From Gammaproteobacteria bacterium (GTDB lineage: Bacteria > Pseudomonadota > Gammaproteobacteria > Pseudomonadales > Ketobacteraceae), in assembly GCA_013178375.1 (NCBI GenBank), contig JABLXQ010000024.1:26784-90783 (forward strand): a stretch of 64,000 bases of DNA. Reading direction: 5' to 3'. Of the stretch, positions 63,482 to 64,000 are shown in pieces; the first letter of the stretch is position 1; each line of letters starts with the position of its first letter. The notes under the pieces were generated by a model. It saw only the letters and a program-made list of their open reading frames with translations, was not told the DNA's origin and made no database searches. The translations under genes and the position numbers were made by a program.

Positions 63482-64000
63482 ATGACGTGCTTGCACGGGA
63501 TCAAGGTACTGGAATTGGCAGAAAGCGTCGCCGGAGAGTATTGCGGCAAACTGCTTGCAGACTTCGGGGCCGAAATCGTCAAGATCGAGAAGCCGGGCAG
63601 AGGGAGCCCAACCCGCCGTCTGGGCCCCTTCAGTGGCGTTGAATCCGGAATAGAACACAGCGGACTGTTTGCTTATCTGAATACAGGCAAGCGTTCGGTG
63701 GAACTGGATCTGGACACCACGGCTGTACGCGATGCGCTGAAGACGCTGTTGGCGCATGTGGATGCAGTGATTGACGATCACAACGCCCAATGGCTGCAGA
63801 AGCTGGGGCTGGATGCTGAATCCGTGCAACAGGCATATCCCGGCCTGGTGGTTTGTTCAATTTCAAATTTCGGTCTTGAACCACCGGAAGACCGGCTCCA
63901 TGCCGAAGACCTCAATGTTTTTCACAGCAGCGGCTGGGGCTTCCATACGCCCACCGGCGCCGATCCATCGCAACCGCCGCTGCAAGGTGCGGGGCGTTTT
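63482..64000 (+). CDS. CaiB/BaiF-family (type III) CoA-transferase, N-terminal part
   Basis: The open frame runs to the window end (173 codons seen). The N-terminal motif GIKVLELAESVAGEYCGKLLADFGAEIVKIEKP is the family III CoA-transferase signature, and NTGKRSVELDL fits the following strand. These enzymes move CoA between acids without ATP. AAAGGA precedes ATG 63482. It may supply CoA to the acids of this pathway instead of the ligases. The rest of the gene lies outside. Confidence 0.93.
   Translation, partial: MTCLHGIKVLELAESVAGEYCGKLLADFGAEIVKIEKPGRGSPTRRLGPFSGVESGIEHSGLFAYLNTGKRSVELDLDTTAVRDALKTLLAHVDAVIDDHNAQWLQKLGLDAESVQQAYPGLVVCSISNFGLEPPEDRLHAEDLNVFHSSGWGFHTPTGADPSQPPLQGAGRF

Noticed and set aside
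1..64000. tRNA, rRNA, CRISPR arrays, integrase or transposase genes
   Set aside because: None was recognised by reading both strands; only the MITE-like element and short tandem repeats were found.

Overview
The window looks like a catabolic region from a Gram-negative, aerobic proteobacterium, most probably a marine or environmental gammaproteobacterium. The evidence is FadL-type outer-membrane porins, a lipoprotein with a lipobox, a TRAP transporter, a periplasmic PQQ dehydrogenase, roughly mid-50s GC by eye, and compact operons. Species cannot be fixed from sequence alone. I saw no rRNA, tRNA, CRISPR array, transposase or phage gene. The first CDS (porin) and the last (family III CoA-transferase) run off the window ends.

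Layout. 0-4.4 kb: FadL-type porin, alpha/beta hydrolase, cytochrome P450, its [2Fe-2S] ferredoxin and a TetR regulator. 4.4-8.7 kb (minus): a TRAP-type uptake operon (fused permease, binding protein, lipoprotein). 8.7-12.8 kb: remnant of a second TetR gene, a second FadL-type porin, a 144-bp MITE-like inverted repeat and an acyl-CoA ligase. 12.8-25.9 kb: the most unusual part, two divergent operons around a TetR gene and a 45-bp palindrome. Each carries a MoxR/CbbQ-type AAA+ ATPase with a VWA (CbbO/NorD-like) protein, plus polytopic membrane proteins (two are mutual paralogues resembling the AveC family) and single-helix micro-proteins of 36-44 residues. The rightward one ends in a P450 and a small beta-strand-rich protein.

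25.9-49.7 kb (almost all minus): acyl-CoA ligases, FAS1/MaoC-like double-hotdog dehydratases, acryloyl-CoA-reductase-like AcuI, a P450 with a fused C-terminal domain, a PQQ dehydrogenase, aldehyde dehydrogenase, Rieske oxygenase, Baeyer-Villiger-type monooxygenase, SDRs, TetR and IclR regulators and an SMP-30-like propeller. 49.9-64 kb: another acyl-CoA ligase, an amidohydrolase, a decayed aldehyde dehydrogenase, a fourth P450, another free copy of the small domain, an SDR, a crotonase, a hydantoinase/oxoprolinase B-A pair, an AraC regulator and a CoA-transferase.

How the parts fit (inference): hydrophobic substrates enter through the porins, are hydroxylated by P450s or the Rieske oxygenase, oxidised by PQQ/SDR/aldehyde dehydrogenases, opened by the Baeyer-Villiger enzyme and hydrolases, activated by five ligases or the CoA-transferase, and shortened by hydratases and the reductase. 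The pattern resembles terpenoid, steroid or alicyclic acid degradation, but no gene identifies the substrate. Several repeated palindromes tie separate operons together: TCAACA-N4-TGTTSA near four promoters, TTTGGTGTCA-type near two, and an AT-rich element near the IclR gene and the Baeyer-Villiger gene. The best candidates for undescribed biology are the AveC-like/MoxR/VWA/micro-protein/P450 module and the small domain found three times beside or fused to P450s.
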